DNA from: JAVJSD01 sp040219575
GTDB taxonomy: Bacteria > Planctomycetota > Planctomycetia > Pirellulales > Pirellulaceae
DNA: 64,000 nt
Reading direction: 5' to 3'
NCBI GenBank assembly: GCA_040219575.1
Contig: JAVJSD010000080.1
Coordinates: 1-64,000 of the forward strand
The notes beneath the pieces are model-generated. The model saw only the letters and a program-made list of their open reading frames with translations, searched no databases and was not told the DNA's origin. The position numbers and the translations under genes were made by a program. The first letter of the stretch is position 1. Each line of letters opens with the position of its first letter. Below are positions 1 to 9,262 of this stretch, in pieces.

Positions 1-91
1 CCGTACCAGATTTGCGTCATGCCGCTAAGATGGCGAGTCTGGCGGAATGGCGCAAGAGCAATTTTGGAAAAACTTTAGGTTGCGGAAAACA

Positions 92-188
92 AGTTTAACG
101 GCAAGCCGCAGGCGTCGGCGGATCGTTGCAGCAACGTTTCCGGCTAGTGCAGGGTCGTGCGCGCGCCGTCGCCTTGCCGATAAACGAC
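92..188. repeat. rep-E inverted repeat pair
   Basis: One arm (TTAACGGCAAGCCGCAGGCG) is followed about 40 bases later by a degenerate inverted arm (CGCCGTCGCCTTGCCGATAA). The same arm sequences recur at 46830-46931 and near 49131-49165. No gene is supported in bases 1-249 besides this element. Confidence 0.6.
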
Positions 189-249
189 ACTGCTCGCTAC
201 CTCGTCGGCAATGAAAGTACAGGCCTCAATAGACCAACTCGCGCCGCGC

Positions 250-282
250 AAAAAAAACCGCCGCGTCGAAACGACGCGGCGG
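250..282 (-). terminator. Rho-independent terminator of the secretin-like gene
   Basis: On the minus strand an 11-bp perfect stem (CCGCCGCGTCG / CGACGCGGCGG) with a 3-base loop is followed by a run of eight T. It lies about 40 bases past the stop codon of the secretin-like gene. Confidence 0.85.
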
Positions 283-321
283 TGGGAGCGATCGGAGGAA
301 AGACGTGCCTTTTCGCCGAGA

Positions 322-3300
322 CTAGCTCAGCGGTCGGCCGACGTGCCGTTCTTCTTCTTCCTCCTGAATGATGATCCGCGGCGTGACCATCATCATCAGG
401 CTTTGCGTGGTGCGGCCGATACCGACGTTGCGGAACAACCGGTTGATGTAGGGCAGCTTGCCCAACAGCGGCACCGAACGTTCCGTCCGGCCCTCGCTAA
501 GGCGTTTGATGCCGCCCAGCAGCACCGTCCCGCCGTCGGGCACACTGACCGTTGTCGTCACCGTGGTGAACGAGAACGTCGGCAACTGCACCGTGGTGCC
601 GGAGACCGTGGTCTTGTAGTTGTCTCGACCGATCGCCATCGTGCCGGTCGGATCTTGCACGATCGTGCCCGTGTCGGTGGTGGTGCTCCCGTCGAACTGG
701 AACTCCTGCACCGAATCGATCCGGCTGAAGAACGGCACCAGGGTGAGCCGCACGAACCGGCGGTCCTGGCTGACGACCGCCTGCACGCTGAGCGACGTGC
801 CTTCACTGAGCACGACGATCACCGGTTGATGGGCGGCCGCGAAGTCGCCCACGACCGGCACCACGCTGGTCACGAACGGCGTTTGCGAGGTGTCGGAGAC
901 GAACGCCTGCTGGCCGTTGAAGAGCGTCACCTTGGGGGCTTGCAGAATGTTCGCCCGGGTGTCGCCCTGCGCGGCTTGCAGCAGGAAGAAGACTTCGATG
1001 TCGCTGAGGATGGCGAAGCCGAAGTTCGCCGCCGTGGTGGCGTCGAACCCGCCGAAGGACGGCAAGGCCGAGCCGAAGCTGTCCTGGCTGAACACCAGGT
1101 CGAGGTCGCCCGTGGGCGTGCCCATCGGATCGAGACCGACGATGGTGCTCGGCGACGGGGGATTGCCGGGGGGCGTGACGAATCCGCCCATGCCGTCGCC
1201 TTCCAGGTACGACTGGCTGTCGATTTCGAAGTCGAAGTCGATGCCGATCCGCTCGAAGAAGTCGTCGTTAAGCGTGATGAAGCGAACTTCGATCGTCACC
1301 TGCAGGTCCTGCAGGCGGCGCAACTGTTCGAGCAGGTCGGCCAACTGGTCGTGCACTTCCTGCGTCTGGCTGACGACCAGGCTGAGGTTCGTTTCGAAGC
1401 CGGAGATCGAGCCGGGGCCGCCCACCTCGTCCCACGAGTCGGGCGAGATGGTGGTGGTGATCAGTTCGATCAGCGAGTCGAAGTCGGCCCGCGCTCCGCC
1501 GCCCAGGCCGCCGGGACCGGCGCCAAGTTGCTGCGGCACGCGGCCGCCATTGCCCAGGGGCGTGCCGCCCATCTGCGCCAACACCGAGGAGTTGCCGCCG
1601 CCGCTGTCGCCGGACGCCAGCGTCAGCGGAATACCGCCCGCGGGCGTCGCCTGGCCGCCGTAGGCCTGCGAGTTGTACGCGTCGCGCAGCGCGCCGGGCA
1701 GGCCCATGCTGTGGCTGGGCACGAAATTGGGGATGGGAATCACCAGGTCGGCGACGTTGTACACCTTGTGGTACGTGTGCGACTCGCGAATCTGCTCGCT
1801 GGTGATCCGCAACACTTCGTTCTCCACCACATAGCTGAGATGCAGCGGTTCGAGAATCAGATTCAACGCGCTCTGCAGCGAGACTTCCTGCGCCAGATCG
1901 ATCGAGATCGGCGTGGCGCTGGTGACGCCCTCGGCCGCCAGTCCCGTGGGATCGGCGTGGATGTTGACCCCGGCCATGTTGCCCAGCAGGCTGAGCACGT
2001 CGGCCAGGGGACGATCCTTGAACGAGACGCCGACCTTCTTCTTCAGCGAGTCGTAGATAACCTGTTCGGTCTCGGTGATGCGGCGCTGCGTGCGCTCGTT
2101 CAACCGCGCCCGGTCGGCGGTCATCTGCTCCCACCAGCGGACATCGGGCATGCCATAGGGTTCGCGATCGTCGAAAGGACGCGACGCATCGTCCACGGAG
2201 TTGAGCTGCCCGGCGAATCCTTGTTCCTTCTCTTCGCGAATTCGCATTTGTTCCGCGACGCGTCGGGCCAGTTTGGCCTTCTCCACGATGTTGGCCACGA
2301 CGGGCTCGTCCGGAGCGATCTCGCGGGCCTGCTTGGCGATCAATTCCGCCTCGGCATAGCGTTGCTGATCGATCAATTCGTTGAACTTGTCGACCAATCC
2401 CGCCAAGGTGTTCTGCGTCTCCAGCCGACGTTTGCGGTCGAGTTCGAGATCCTGCAGGATGGCGGCGTTGCGCTCGTCGGTTTCGATGTCGGCGCGGTGC
2501 TCTTCGATGTACTGGTTCGTACGACCGACCGCCCGATCGACCAGCGTGAGCATCGCCTTGCGGACGTCGCCGTCCAATTCCGAACGGGCGACGCGGTCGC
2601 GCAGGTTTTGCAGCTTTTGCAGCGCTCCCAAGGGATCTTCCTGGAGCATCCGATCGGCGGAAGCCTGTTCGCTGATGATCTCACGCCGGACCTTTTCCTG
2701 CAGCACCAGTCGCTTCTGCTCGACCTCGGCCAGCGGCGAAGGTTGCGCGCCCTGCGGCAGAGGCTCTGCCTGCGGCGCGCTGTTGAGCTGCGTGAGATGG
2801 TCCTGCAGCATCTGCAGCGAACCGGGATCCAACTCCTCGCGACGGTCCCACACTTTGAGCAGCAGCTCGCGGGCCTGGTCGCGGTTTCCGTCTTTCAGCG
2901 CCGTCAGCCCCTGGCGGAGCATCGTTTCGGCGCCGTTGGTGGGCGTGCCTTGATTGGAAGTTTCCGGCAGGCGGGCCGGGGTCGGCTGCATCGCCGAGGC
3001 GGCCATGTTGCGCGTGCGATCCATTTCGGGCGAGTAGCCGCTCTGAGCGCCCGGGTAGCGGTTGGTGGGATTCTGATTGGCGTTGTAGCCGGCGAAGTCG
3101 ACGCCGCCGCGACGCTCCATGGCCTGTTCGATTTCGGCCCGCAGCTTCCACGGACGAATCTCGTCGTTGTCGAAGGCTTCCAGCGAAAGGTCCATCGACT
3201 CGGCCTGGCGGACCAGCTCCAGGGCCGGTTCGAGTTGTCCCCGCTGCATGCTCAGCTTGGCCTGCGCGAGCATGGCGCGCGCCTTGGCCAAGTTTGCGTT

Positions 3301-4317
3301 GCCAGCGTCGGCGCCGGTCGACGCGCCGCCTTCTCGCCCCATGGCGACCGGCGCGGCGCCGCCGCTCTGGATGGCGTCGATGCGGCCCAGCAACTGGTCG
3401 GGCGTGGTGTCGTAGGGACTGTAGTTGACCGGCAGTTGCGCGGCCTGTTCGGCCAGGCGGCGTGCCGTGGCGGCGTCGTTGTAACGCAACAGGGCTTCCG
3501 CCTGCTCCATCATCAGTTGGGCGACCTGCTTGGCCTTCTGCTGGGGATCGCCGGGCGTTTGCGCGATTTGCCGCTGACGCTCGAGCACCTGCTCGACGCG
3601 CATCGGCGAATCCTCGTGCGGGGCGAACTGTCCGCCCATCTGCTTCGCTTCGGCGACGATGCCCGCGGCGCTTCGCATGTCGCCCGCCGCCAGTGCGCGA
3701 CGCGCTTCATGCAGCATCCGCGAGACATCGTTTTGCGAACCGGGAGCGGCGCTGGCGCCGGAAGTCGCACCGCTGGGCGAGAACGCTCCGCCGCTGACGG
3801 GGCCGTCTTCGTGCTGAATCGTGCGCGGATCGATCGGCGGGCGATCGGCGAAGGGACTGTTCGAGAGTCCCGTCGATTGCGCCGGCAGGCTGCCGATCCG
3901 ATCGGCCTGTTGCTGGGCCGACGTGGGCGGCGGCAGCAACTCGGGGAAGCGGCCGCCGCGATCGGTCGGCGTTGCGGCCGGGCGCCCCGTTTGGTTCGCC
4001 CGCATCATGGCGATGTCGCGGCGGACCTTCTCGGGTCCTTCGAAACGGGCCGTGACGGGATCGTACTTCACGCCCAGGGCGGTGGCCTGGTCGACCAGGT
4101 CCTCGGCCCGGCCGAGATCGCCACGGCCGATGGCTTGGCGAGCCGCCGCCAACAGGCGGTCCGACTCGCTCCGGGCGGCGTCGCTGGACGACTGGCCCGG
4201 AAGTGACAACAGAATGTGAACGCCAGCCGACGCAGGATGCGCTTCGGCCGGGACGCTCGCACAATCGAGCGTCAGCAGCATGCAGATAGTGGCGAAAGGC
4301 GCGAAGGCTTTCAACAC
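322..4317 (-). CDS. Secretin-like (GspD/type II secretion family) protein with N-terminal helical repeats
   Basis: A 1331-residue protein. An apparent signal peptide covers residues 1-26. Four imperfect repeats of the type 'A..AL..GD...A..I...A...G' follow in the first 500 residues and look TPR-like. A long charged helical stretch comes next, then an STN/secretin-N type domain near residues 760-870 (PLADVLSLLGNMAGVNIHAD), and a C-terminal secretin domain with the hallmarks VPDGGTVLLGG and PLLGKLPYINRLF just before the end. Secretins form outer-membrane multimeric channels. It is much longer than usual GspD (about 650-700 aa), and no other secretion gene is nearby, so the substrate is unknown. 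The start is GTG, chosen because AAGGAGA lies five bases upstream (4321-4327). A perfect terminator follows the gene. Confidence 0.88.
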   Translation of the reverse strand: MLKAFAPFATICMLLTLDCASVPAEAHPASAGVHILLSLPGQSSSDAARSESDRLLAAARQAIGRGDLGRAEDLVDQATALGVKYDPVTARFEGPEKVRRDIAMMRANQTGRPAATPTDRGGRFPELLPPPTSAQQQADRIGSLPAQSTGLSNSPFADRPPIDPRTIQHEDGPVSGGAFSPSGATSGASAAPGSQNDVSRMLHEARRALAAGDMRSAAGIVAEAKQMGGQFAPHEDSPMRVEQVLERQRQIAQTPGDPQQKAKQVAQLMMEQAEALLRYNDAATARRLAEQAAQLPVNYSPYDTTPDQLLGRIDAIQSGGAAPVAMGREGGASTGADAGNANLAKARAMLAQAKLSMQRGQLEPALELVRQAESMDLSLEAFDNDEIRPWKLRAEIEQAMERRGGVDFAGYNANQNPTNRYPGAQSGYSPEMDRTRNMAASAMQPTPARLPETSNQGTPTNGAETMLRQGLTALKDGNRDQARELLLKVWDRREELDPGSLQMLQDHLTQLNSAPQAEPLPQGAQPSPLAEVEQKRLVLQEKVRREIISEQASADRMLQEDPLGALQKLQNLRDRVARSELDGDVRKAMLTLVDRAVGRTNQYIEEHRADIETDERNAAILQDLELDRKRRLETQNTLAGLVDKFNELIDQQRYAEAELIAKQAREIAPDEPVVANIVEKAKLARRVAEQMRIREEKEQGFAGQLNSVDDASRPFDDREPYGMPDVRWWEQMTADRARLNERTQRRITETEQVIYDSLKKKVGVSFKDRPLADVLSLLGNMAGVNIHADPTGLAAEGVTSATPISIDLAQEVSLQSALNLILEPLHLSYVVENEVLRITSEQIRESHTYHKVYNVADLVIPIPNFVPSHSMGLPGALRDAYNSQAYGGQATPAGGIPLTLASGDSGGGNSSVLAQMGGTPLGNGGRVPQQLGAGPGGLGGGARADFDSLIELITTTISPDSWDEVGGPGSISGFETNLSLVVSQTQEVHDQLADLLEQLRRLQDLQVTIEVRFITLNDDFFERIGIDFDFEIDSQSYLEGDGMGGFVTPPGNPPSPSTIVGLDPMGTPTGDLDLVFSQDSFGSALPSFGGFDATTAANFGFAILSDIEVFFLLQAAQGDTRANILQAPKVTLFNGQQAFVSDTSQTPFVTSVVPVVGDFAAAHQPVIVVLSEGTSLSVQAVVSQDRRFVRLTLVPFFSRIDSVQEFQFDGSTTTDTGTIVQDPTGTMAIGRDNYKTTVSGTTVQLPTFSFTTVTTTVSVPDGGTVLLGGIKRLSEGRTERSVPLLGKLPYINRLFRNVGIGRTTQSLMMMVTPRIIIQEEEEERHVGRPLS

Positions 4318-4784
4318 GGTTCTCCTTGTGCGAGAAGCCTGAAACCGGCGACGTGGCAGTTACGTGATAAGACCCTGAATCCGTTCCGGTGCATCACGAC
4401 GTTCGAATCAGCCGAGTGTCGTTCCGGCGCGAGAACTCGCGTTCAAGAGGAACGGCCACAGCCCACCGTGCAGTCTCCGCGCGGAGGTGCAACGGCAACC
4501 TGATTCGATAGCGGTGCCTGGAATTCTTTCAGACAAGGCGGGAATAAATACTGGCGTCGCGACGCCCGGTCAAGGCCGGTTTCTTCAAAACCGGAGAATT
4601 CCTCTGCGAATTGCGTGGGCGACGGGAGAACACCGCGGGCTGACGCCGCGCGGCTCGCCGATGCCTCGCCTGTCTACGATCAACTCTCGACGCTCTTCGT
4701 TGACCCGCAATTGCATTGATCCGCCGTCGGTGGTTTACTCAGCGGTTTGCCCCTTCGCCATCTTCCGCCTCCGACGATCTTCCC
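4318..4784. other. Divergent intergenic region without a recognised gene
   Basis: About 470 bases separate the minus-strand secretin-like gene from plus-strand ileS. It must hold promoters for both. I see no RNA gene, no T-box-like anti-terminator ahead of ileS and no member of the dispersed repeat families. Confidence 0.4.
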
Positions 4785-7700
4785 ATGTTTCAGCCCGTTT
4801 CCAGCAATGTCAGCTTCCCCCAACTGGAGGAGGACGTCCTCGAGTTCTGGAAGACCCGCGGCGTGTACGAGCAATCGCTCGCGCGACGAGCCGGGGCGAA
4901 GAAGTTCGTGTTCTACGAAGGGCCGCCGACCGCCAACGGCAAACCACACCCCGGCCACTGCCTGACCCGGGCCATCAAGGACCTGTTTCCCCGCTACCGC
5001 ACGATGCGCGGCTACCTCTGCGAGCGCAAGGGAGGCTGGGACACCCACGGCCTGCCGGTCGAGGTGGAGGTCTGCAAGGAATTGGGCATCCACGCCAAGG
5101 AGGAAATCGAGGCCTATGGCGTCGAGCCGTTCATCCACAAGTGCCAGGAGAGCGTCTGGCGGTACATGAAACAGTGGGAGCAGATGACCGAGCGGCTCGG
5201 CTTCTGGATCCACCTCGACGAGGCCTACGTCACCTACCACCAAAGCTACGTCGAGAGTGTGTGGTGGTCGCTGAAGAACCTCTTCGACCGCGGCCTGCTG
5301 TATCAGGGACACAAGATCGTCTGGTGGTGGGCCCAAGGCGGCACGGCGCTCTCCAGCGGCGAAGTCGGACAGGGCTACCGCGAGGTGGCCGATCCGAGTG
5401 TGTATGTGCGGTTTCCGCTTCTTGATGACAACGGCGAACCGACGGATACGAGTCTGCTGGTGTGGACGACCACGCCGTGGACGCTGCCAAGCAATCAATT
5501 CGCGGCCGTGCATCCGGACTTGGATTATGCAACCGTCGTCGATGGCGAGACCGGCCAGAAGTTGATCCTCGCCGCGGCGCTGGTCGAAACGATCGCCGCG
5601 AAAGTGAAGCGTGAGTTGACGGTCGAGTCGACCTGCAAAGGGACCGAGCTTATCAGTCGTCGGTATCTGCCGCCATTTGACTATTACTCCAAGTCGTTGG
5701 GCGGGACAACCGGCAAGCTCAAGAGCGGCGGCGATGCACCAGTTGGTTGGACCGTGTTGGCGGCGGATTTCGTCACCACCGAGAGCGGCTCGGGCATCGT
5801 GCATCAAGCGCCGGCGTTTGGTGAGGTTGACTACGACGTGCTTGTCGTTGAACAGGCGCGCTTTGTCGAAGGTGAAGGACCGGAGTTGATCAACGCGGTC
5901 GGTCCTGACGGCAAGTTCACCGCCGAGGCGCCCGACTACGAAGGTCGCTGGGTGAAGGATTGCGATAAAGACATCACCCGCAACCTGAAAGAGCGTGGGC
6001 TGCTCTATCACCAGGAGCAGTACTTGCACGATTACCCGTTCTGCTGGCGGGCCGAGCAGGATCCGCTGATCCAGTACCCGCGCCGCAGTTGGTTCATCCG
6101 CACCACCGAATTCAAAGACCGCATGCTGGCCAACAACCGGCAGGTAAACTGGCTGCCCGAGCATATCCGCGACGGACGGATGGGAAACTTCCTGGAGACG
6201 AACGTCGACTGGGCCCTCTCGCGCGAACGGTACTGGGGCACACCGCTGCCGATCTGGGTTTGCACGGCTCCATTAACCACTTGTGAACCCGAGGCTGTCG
6301 CTAGCTACGATGAACTTCTACGCAAGCCTGATGTTCGTGGAGTGGAGGTCTGGGAGGAGGCGGTTCGCAAGAAGCCAGACCTGAGCGAAGACCTCAAGGT
6401 ACACAAGCCGTACATCGACGCCGTAACCTATGAATGTAGTTGCGGCGCTCGACGGGAGCGCGTCACCGAGGTGATCGACTGCTGGTACGACAGCGGCGCG
6501 ATGCCTTTCGCGCAGTGGGGCTATCCGCACCAGGGCGTCGAGCGGTTCGAAGACCAGTTCCCCGCCGACTTCATTAGCGAGGCCCTCGACCAGACCCGCG
6601 GCTGGTTCTACAGCCAACTCGCCATCAGCACCTTGCTGTTCTCGCCCGACGCCGATGTCGCCGTAGCCGATGCTGCCAGCATTGGTAAGAAAACCAGCGA
6701 TCCATCCAAGCAAGCCGACGCTGGCAGCGTCGGCTACGATTCCGAGGCTGGCAGCGTCGGCCGCCGCAGCGTCGGCTACGCGTATCCGCATCCGTATCGC
6801 ACCTGCATCGTGCTGGGGTTGATGCTGGCGGATTGGTGGGAGGGTAAGGACGGCAAGGGCGTGTACCTCACCGAGGACGACGCCCGCGAGGCGCTCGGCA
6901 AGAACTACGTCCACCGCACCGGCAAGATGTCCAAGAGCAAGCGGAACTACCGCGAGCCGCAGGAGATCTTCGACCGCTACGGGGCCGACGCCCTGCGGTG
7001 GTACTTCTTCGCCAACCAGGCGCCGTGGAACTCGATCATCTACAGCGAACGGGCCATCAAGGAGAGCATCCCCGAATTCCTGCTGCGGCTGTGGAACGTG
7101 TACAGCTTCTTCATCACCTACGCCCAGATGGACGGCTTCGATCCGGCGGAGCTGCTGGCAGGCGAGGCGGGGCAGTTGTCGGAAGCGGACTTGTCGAAGG
7201 CGAAAGGCTATCGCCCCGTGAAAGAACGGGCGGAGCTCGATCGCTGGGTGCTCAGCGAACTCAACCGCACGTGCGCGACCGTCGTCGAGCGGATGGACGC
7301 CTACGACAACTACCCGGCCTGCGGCGCGCTCAACGCGTTCGTCGACGGCCTGAGCAACTGGTATGTGCGTCGCAGTCGGTCGCGCTACTGGAGTGCGGAC
7401 AGGCAGTCGCAGGACAAGCTCGACGCCTACTGGACGTTGTACGAGTGCCTGCTCACCACCTGCAAAATGATCGCGCCGTTCACGCCGTTTCTGGCCGAGG
7501 CGATGTGGCGAAATCTGGCCGGCGTGTTCGGCAAGCGGGCGATGGAAAGCGTGCACCTGTGCGACTTTCCCACCGGCGACGCGAGCGTGGTCGATGCGGT
7601 GCTCTCGGAGCGAATGGAGTTGCTGCGCGACATCGCCTCGCTCGGCCGCAGCGCGCGGGTCGATGCGAAGCTCCGCGTGCGGCAACCGCTGGCGCAGGTG

Positions 7701-8366
7701 GAAGTGGTGTTGGCCAGCGACGCGCATCAGAAATGGCTCGAAGCGCACGACGAACTGCTGCGCGAGGAGTTGAACGTCAAGCAGATCGACTACACCACCC
7801 AGGGCGAGCAGTATATCACCTACAACGTCGTGCCGAATTTCAAACGGCTCGGCCCGCGCGTCGGCAAGTTGATGCCCAAGGTGAAGAAGGCGATCACCGA
7901 GGCGGACGGCGGCAAGCTGCTGGCGGAACTCACCGCCACCGGGAAGGCGACGCTGCGTGTGGGAGAGAACGGTGTGGGCGAGACGATCGAGCTCGACAAC
8001 GAAGACATCGAGGTGCGGCTGCAGGCGAAAGAGGGTTGGGCCGCCGCGCAAGGCAAGTCTTGCGTGGTCGTACTGTCGACCGACCTCACGCCGGAGCTGT
8101 TGCGTGAGGGACTCGCCCGGGATGTCGTGCGGTTGGTGAACGATCGCCGCAAGGCGCTCGACTGCGCGTACAACGCCCGCGTCGAGATCGGCGTCGTCAC
8201 CGACAGCGACGAATTGAAACTGGCGCTCGAGGAGAACCGCGAGACCATCATGAGCGAAACGCAGGCGGAGAAGCTCGTTTGCGAACAGCTTTCCGACTGC
8301 GACGGCGTCGAGCACGAACTGGCGGGTGAAAAACTGACGCTGCATGTGCGCGTGGTGGAAGGCTGA
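4785..8366 (+). CDS. ileS: Isoleucyl-tRNA synthetase
   Basis: Charges tRNA-Ile with isoleucine in the cytoplasm. 1193 residues. Class I signatures are present: HPGH at residues 55-58 (the HIGH motif) and KMSKS at 714-718, with the CP1 editing domain between them and an anticodon-binding region after. The length and features fit the long type 2 (eukaryote-like) IleRS group better than the roughly 940-aa type. The ATG at 4785 opens the conserved N-terminal helix region; an upstream in-frame TTG at 4716 would add 23 unconserved residues. Residues about 622-665 are a low-complexity insertion encoded by a dispersed palindromic repeat. purN follows after three bases, so the two are probably co-transcribed. 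Confidence 0.97.
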   Translation: MFQPVSSNVSFPQLEEDVLEFWKTRGVYEQSLARRAGAKKFVFYEGPPTANGKPHPGHCLTRAIKDLFPRYRTMRGYLCERKGGWDTHGLPVEVEVCKELGIHAKEEIEAYGVEPFIHKCQESVWRYMKQWEQMTERLGFWIHLDEAYVTYHQSYVESVWWSLKNLFDRGLLYQGHKIVWWWAQGGTALSSGEVGQGYREVADPSVYVRFPLLDDNGEPTDTSLLVWTTTPWTLPSNQFAAVHPDLDYATVVDGETGQKLILAAALVETIAAKVKRELTVESTCKGTELISRRYLPPFDYYSKSLGGTTGKLKSGGDAPVGWTVLAADFVTTESGSGIVHQAPAFGEVDYDVLVVEQARFVEGEGPELINAVGPDGKFTAEAPDYEGRWVKDCDKDITRNLKERGLLYHQEQYLHDYPFCWRAEQDPLIQYPRRSWFIRTTEFKDRMLANNRQVNWLPEHIRDGRMGNFLETNVDWALSRERYWGTPLPIWVCTAPLTTCEPEAVASYDELLRKPDVRGVEVWEEAVRKKPDLSEDLKVHKPYIDAVTYECSCGARRERVTEVIDCWYDSGAMPFAQWGYPHQGVERFEDQFPADFISEALDQTRGWFYSQLAISTLLFSPDADVAVADAASIGKKTSDPSKQADAGSVGYDSEAGSVGRRSVGYAYPHPYRTCIVLGLMLADWWEGKDGKGVYLTEDDAREALGKNYVHRTGKMSKSKRNYREPQEIFDRYGADALRWYFFANQAPWNSIIYSERAIKESIPEFLLRLWNVYSFFITYAQMDGFDPAELLAGEAGQLSEADLSKAKGYRPVKERAELDRWVLSELNRTCATVVERMDAYDNYPACGALNAFVDGLSNWYVRRSRSRYWSADRQSQDKLDAYWTLYECLLTTCKMIAPFTPFLAEAMWRNLAGVFGKRAMESVHLCDFPTGDASVVDAVLSERMELLRDIASLGRSARVDAKLRVRQPLAQVEVVLASDAHQKWLEAHDELLREELNVKQIDYTTQGEQYITYNVVPNFKRLGPRVGKLMPKVKKAITEADGGKLLAELTATGKATLRVGENGVGETIELDNEDIEVRLQAKEGWAAAQGKSCVVVLSTDLTPELLREGLARDVVRLVNDRRKALDCAYNARVEIGVVTDSDELKLALEENRETIMSETQAEKLVCEQLSDCDGVEHELAGEKLTLHVRVVEG
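6657..6781 (+). repeat. rep-C palindromic element inside ileS
   Basis: About 125 bases containing GTAGCCGATGCTGCCAGCAT, then GCCGACGCTGGCAGCGTCGG and two more partial copies. It is translated in frame as Ala-Asp-Ala-Ala-Ser-Ile-Gly, Ala-Asp-Ala-Gly-Ser-Val-Gly-Tyr and similar. It lies between the end of the conserved LLFSPD segment and the YPHPYRTC segment that leads to KMSKS. The same element occurs in intergenic DNA at 29555-29603. Confidence 0.85.
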
Positions 8367-8369
8367 CGC

Positions 8370-8999
8370 ATGGCGGCGAATCAACCTCTACCCATCGCCG
8401 TGCTCATCTCCGGCGGCGGCACGACCCTGCGGAACCTGATTCGGAGAATCGCCGACGGCGCCCTGCACGCGCAGATCAAACTGGTCATCGCCAGCAGCGG
8501 CAAGGCGAAGGGGCTGGAGTTCGCGCGGCAGGCGGACATCCCCACGCGCGTCGTCAATCCGCGCGACTACGCCACGCCGGCGGAGTTCAGTGAGGCGACA
8601 TTCGGCCCATGCCGCGAGGTGGGCGCCGAACTGGTGGTGATGGGCGGCTATCTGAAGCTGGTGCCGATTCCGGCCGACTTCGAGAACCGCGTGGTCAACA
8701 CGCACCCGGCGTTGATCCCCGCCTTTTGCGGGCACGGCTATTACGGCGGCCGCGTGCACGCGGCCGTGCTGGAGTACGGGGCGAAGGTGAGCGGCTGCAC
8801 GATTCACTTCGTCGACAACCACTACGACCACGGGCCGGTCATTCTGCAGCGAACCGTGCCGGTGCTCGACGACGACACGCCGGAGCGACTCGCCGCCCGG
8901 GTGTTCGAGCAGGAGTGCGTCGCATTGCCCGACGCCATCAATCTCATCGCCGCCGGCCGCGTCACGGTCGAAGGCCGCCTCGTGCGGATTGGTGATTGA
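8370..8999 (+). CDS. purN: Phosphoribosylglycinamide formyltransferase (GAR transformylase)
   Basis: Transfers the formyl group of 10-formyl-tetrahydrofolate to GAR, the third step of purine synthesis. 209 residues, normal for PurN. The N-terminal LISGGGTTLRNLI is the phosphate-binding loop. The catalytic triad is visible as N110 and H112 in NTHPALIP and D153 in HYDHGPV. It starts three bases after the ileS stop, suggesting co-transcription. The C-terminal half of the fold is complete, and nothing is unusual. Confidence 0.95.
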   Translation: MAANQPLPIAVLISGGGTTLRNLIRRIADGALHAQIKLVIASSGKAKGLEFARQADIPTRVVNPRDYATPAEFSEATFGPCREVGAELVVMGGYLKLVPIPADFENRVVNTHPALIPAFCGHGYYGGRVHAAVLEYGAKVSGCTIHFVDNHYDHGPVILQRTVPVLDDDTPERLAARVFEQECVALPDAINLIAAGRVTVEGRLVRIGD

Positions 9000-9121
9000 T
9001 TTCTACCACGCATTCGCGGTAGTCGTCCTGCGGGCGATTGCACCAGCAGCGGCGATTTGCCCGCAATGTCTTCCCAGATTCTCCATAGTCGCTGCATAAG
9101 CTGTTGATGGCGAATGGTTTA

Positions 9122-9191
9122 TGTCACAATGTCTCATAGAATGCGCACAATATTAACGTGTTTCTGTCATTCACGTGATTGATTTCTGTCA
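9122..9191. promoter_or_regulatory. Candidate operator/promoter region of the BMC regulator
   Basis: The stretch is A+T-rich compared with its surroundings. It holds two direct copies of TTTCTGTCA (9161-9169 and 9183-9191), 22 bp apart or two helical turns, and a short inverted repeat ACGTG...CACGT (9156-9160, 9172-9176). It lies just upstream of the DeoR-family gene, so autoregulation is plausible. This is inference from repeats only. Confidence 0.3.
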
Positions 9192-9262
9192 CACATCTGC
9201 CATAATTGCAGCCGTGGGCAGCGGTCTGCGACCACACCGAAATGGGTCGAACGGCGGCTGGC

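Noticed and set aside
126..371. An 81-codon frame at the left edge
   Set aside because: It crosses a rep-E element, a clear terminator and the end of the secretin-like gene.
211..4206. A stop-free 1331-codon frame opposite the secretin-like gene
   Set aside because: It mirrors the real gene codon by codon, is Arg/His/Gln-rich with no domain, and such antisense openness is common in GC-rich genes.
4660..4784. T-box or other tRNA-sensing leader before ileS
   Set aside because: No T-box consensus (TGGNACCGCG) or specifier-loop structure was found by eye.
6318..8384. A 688-codon minus-strand frame inside ileS
   Set aside because: It is a shadow of the synthetase reading frame, with no recognisable domain or ribosome site.
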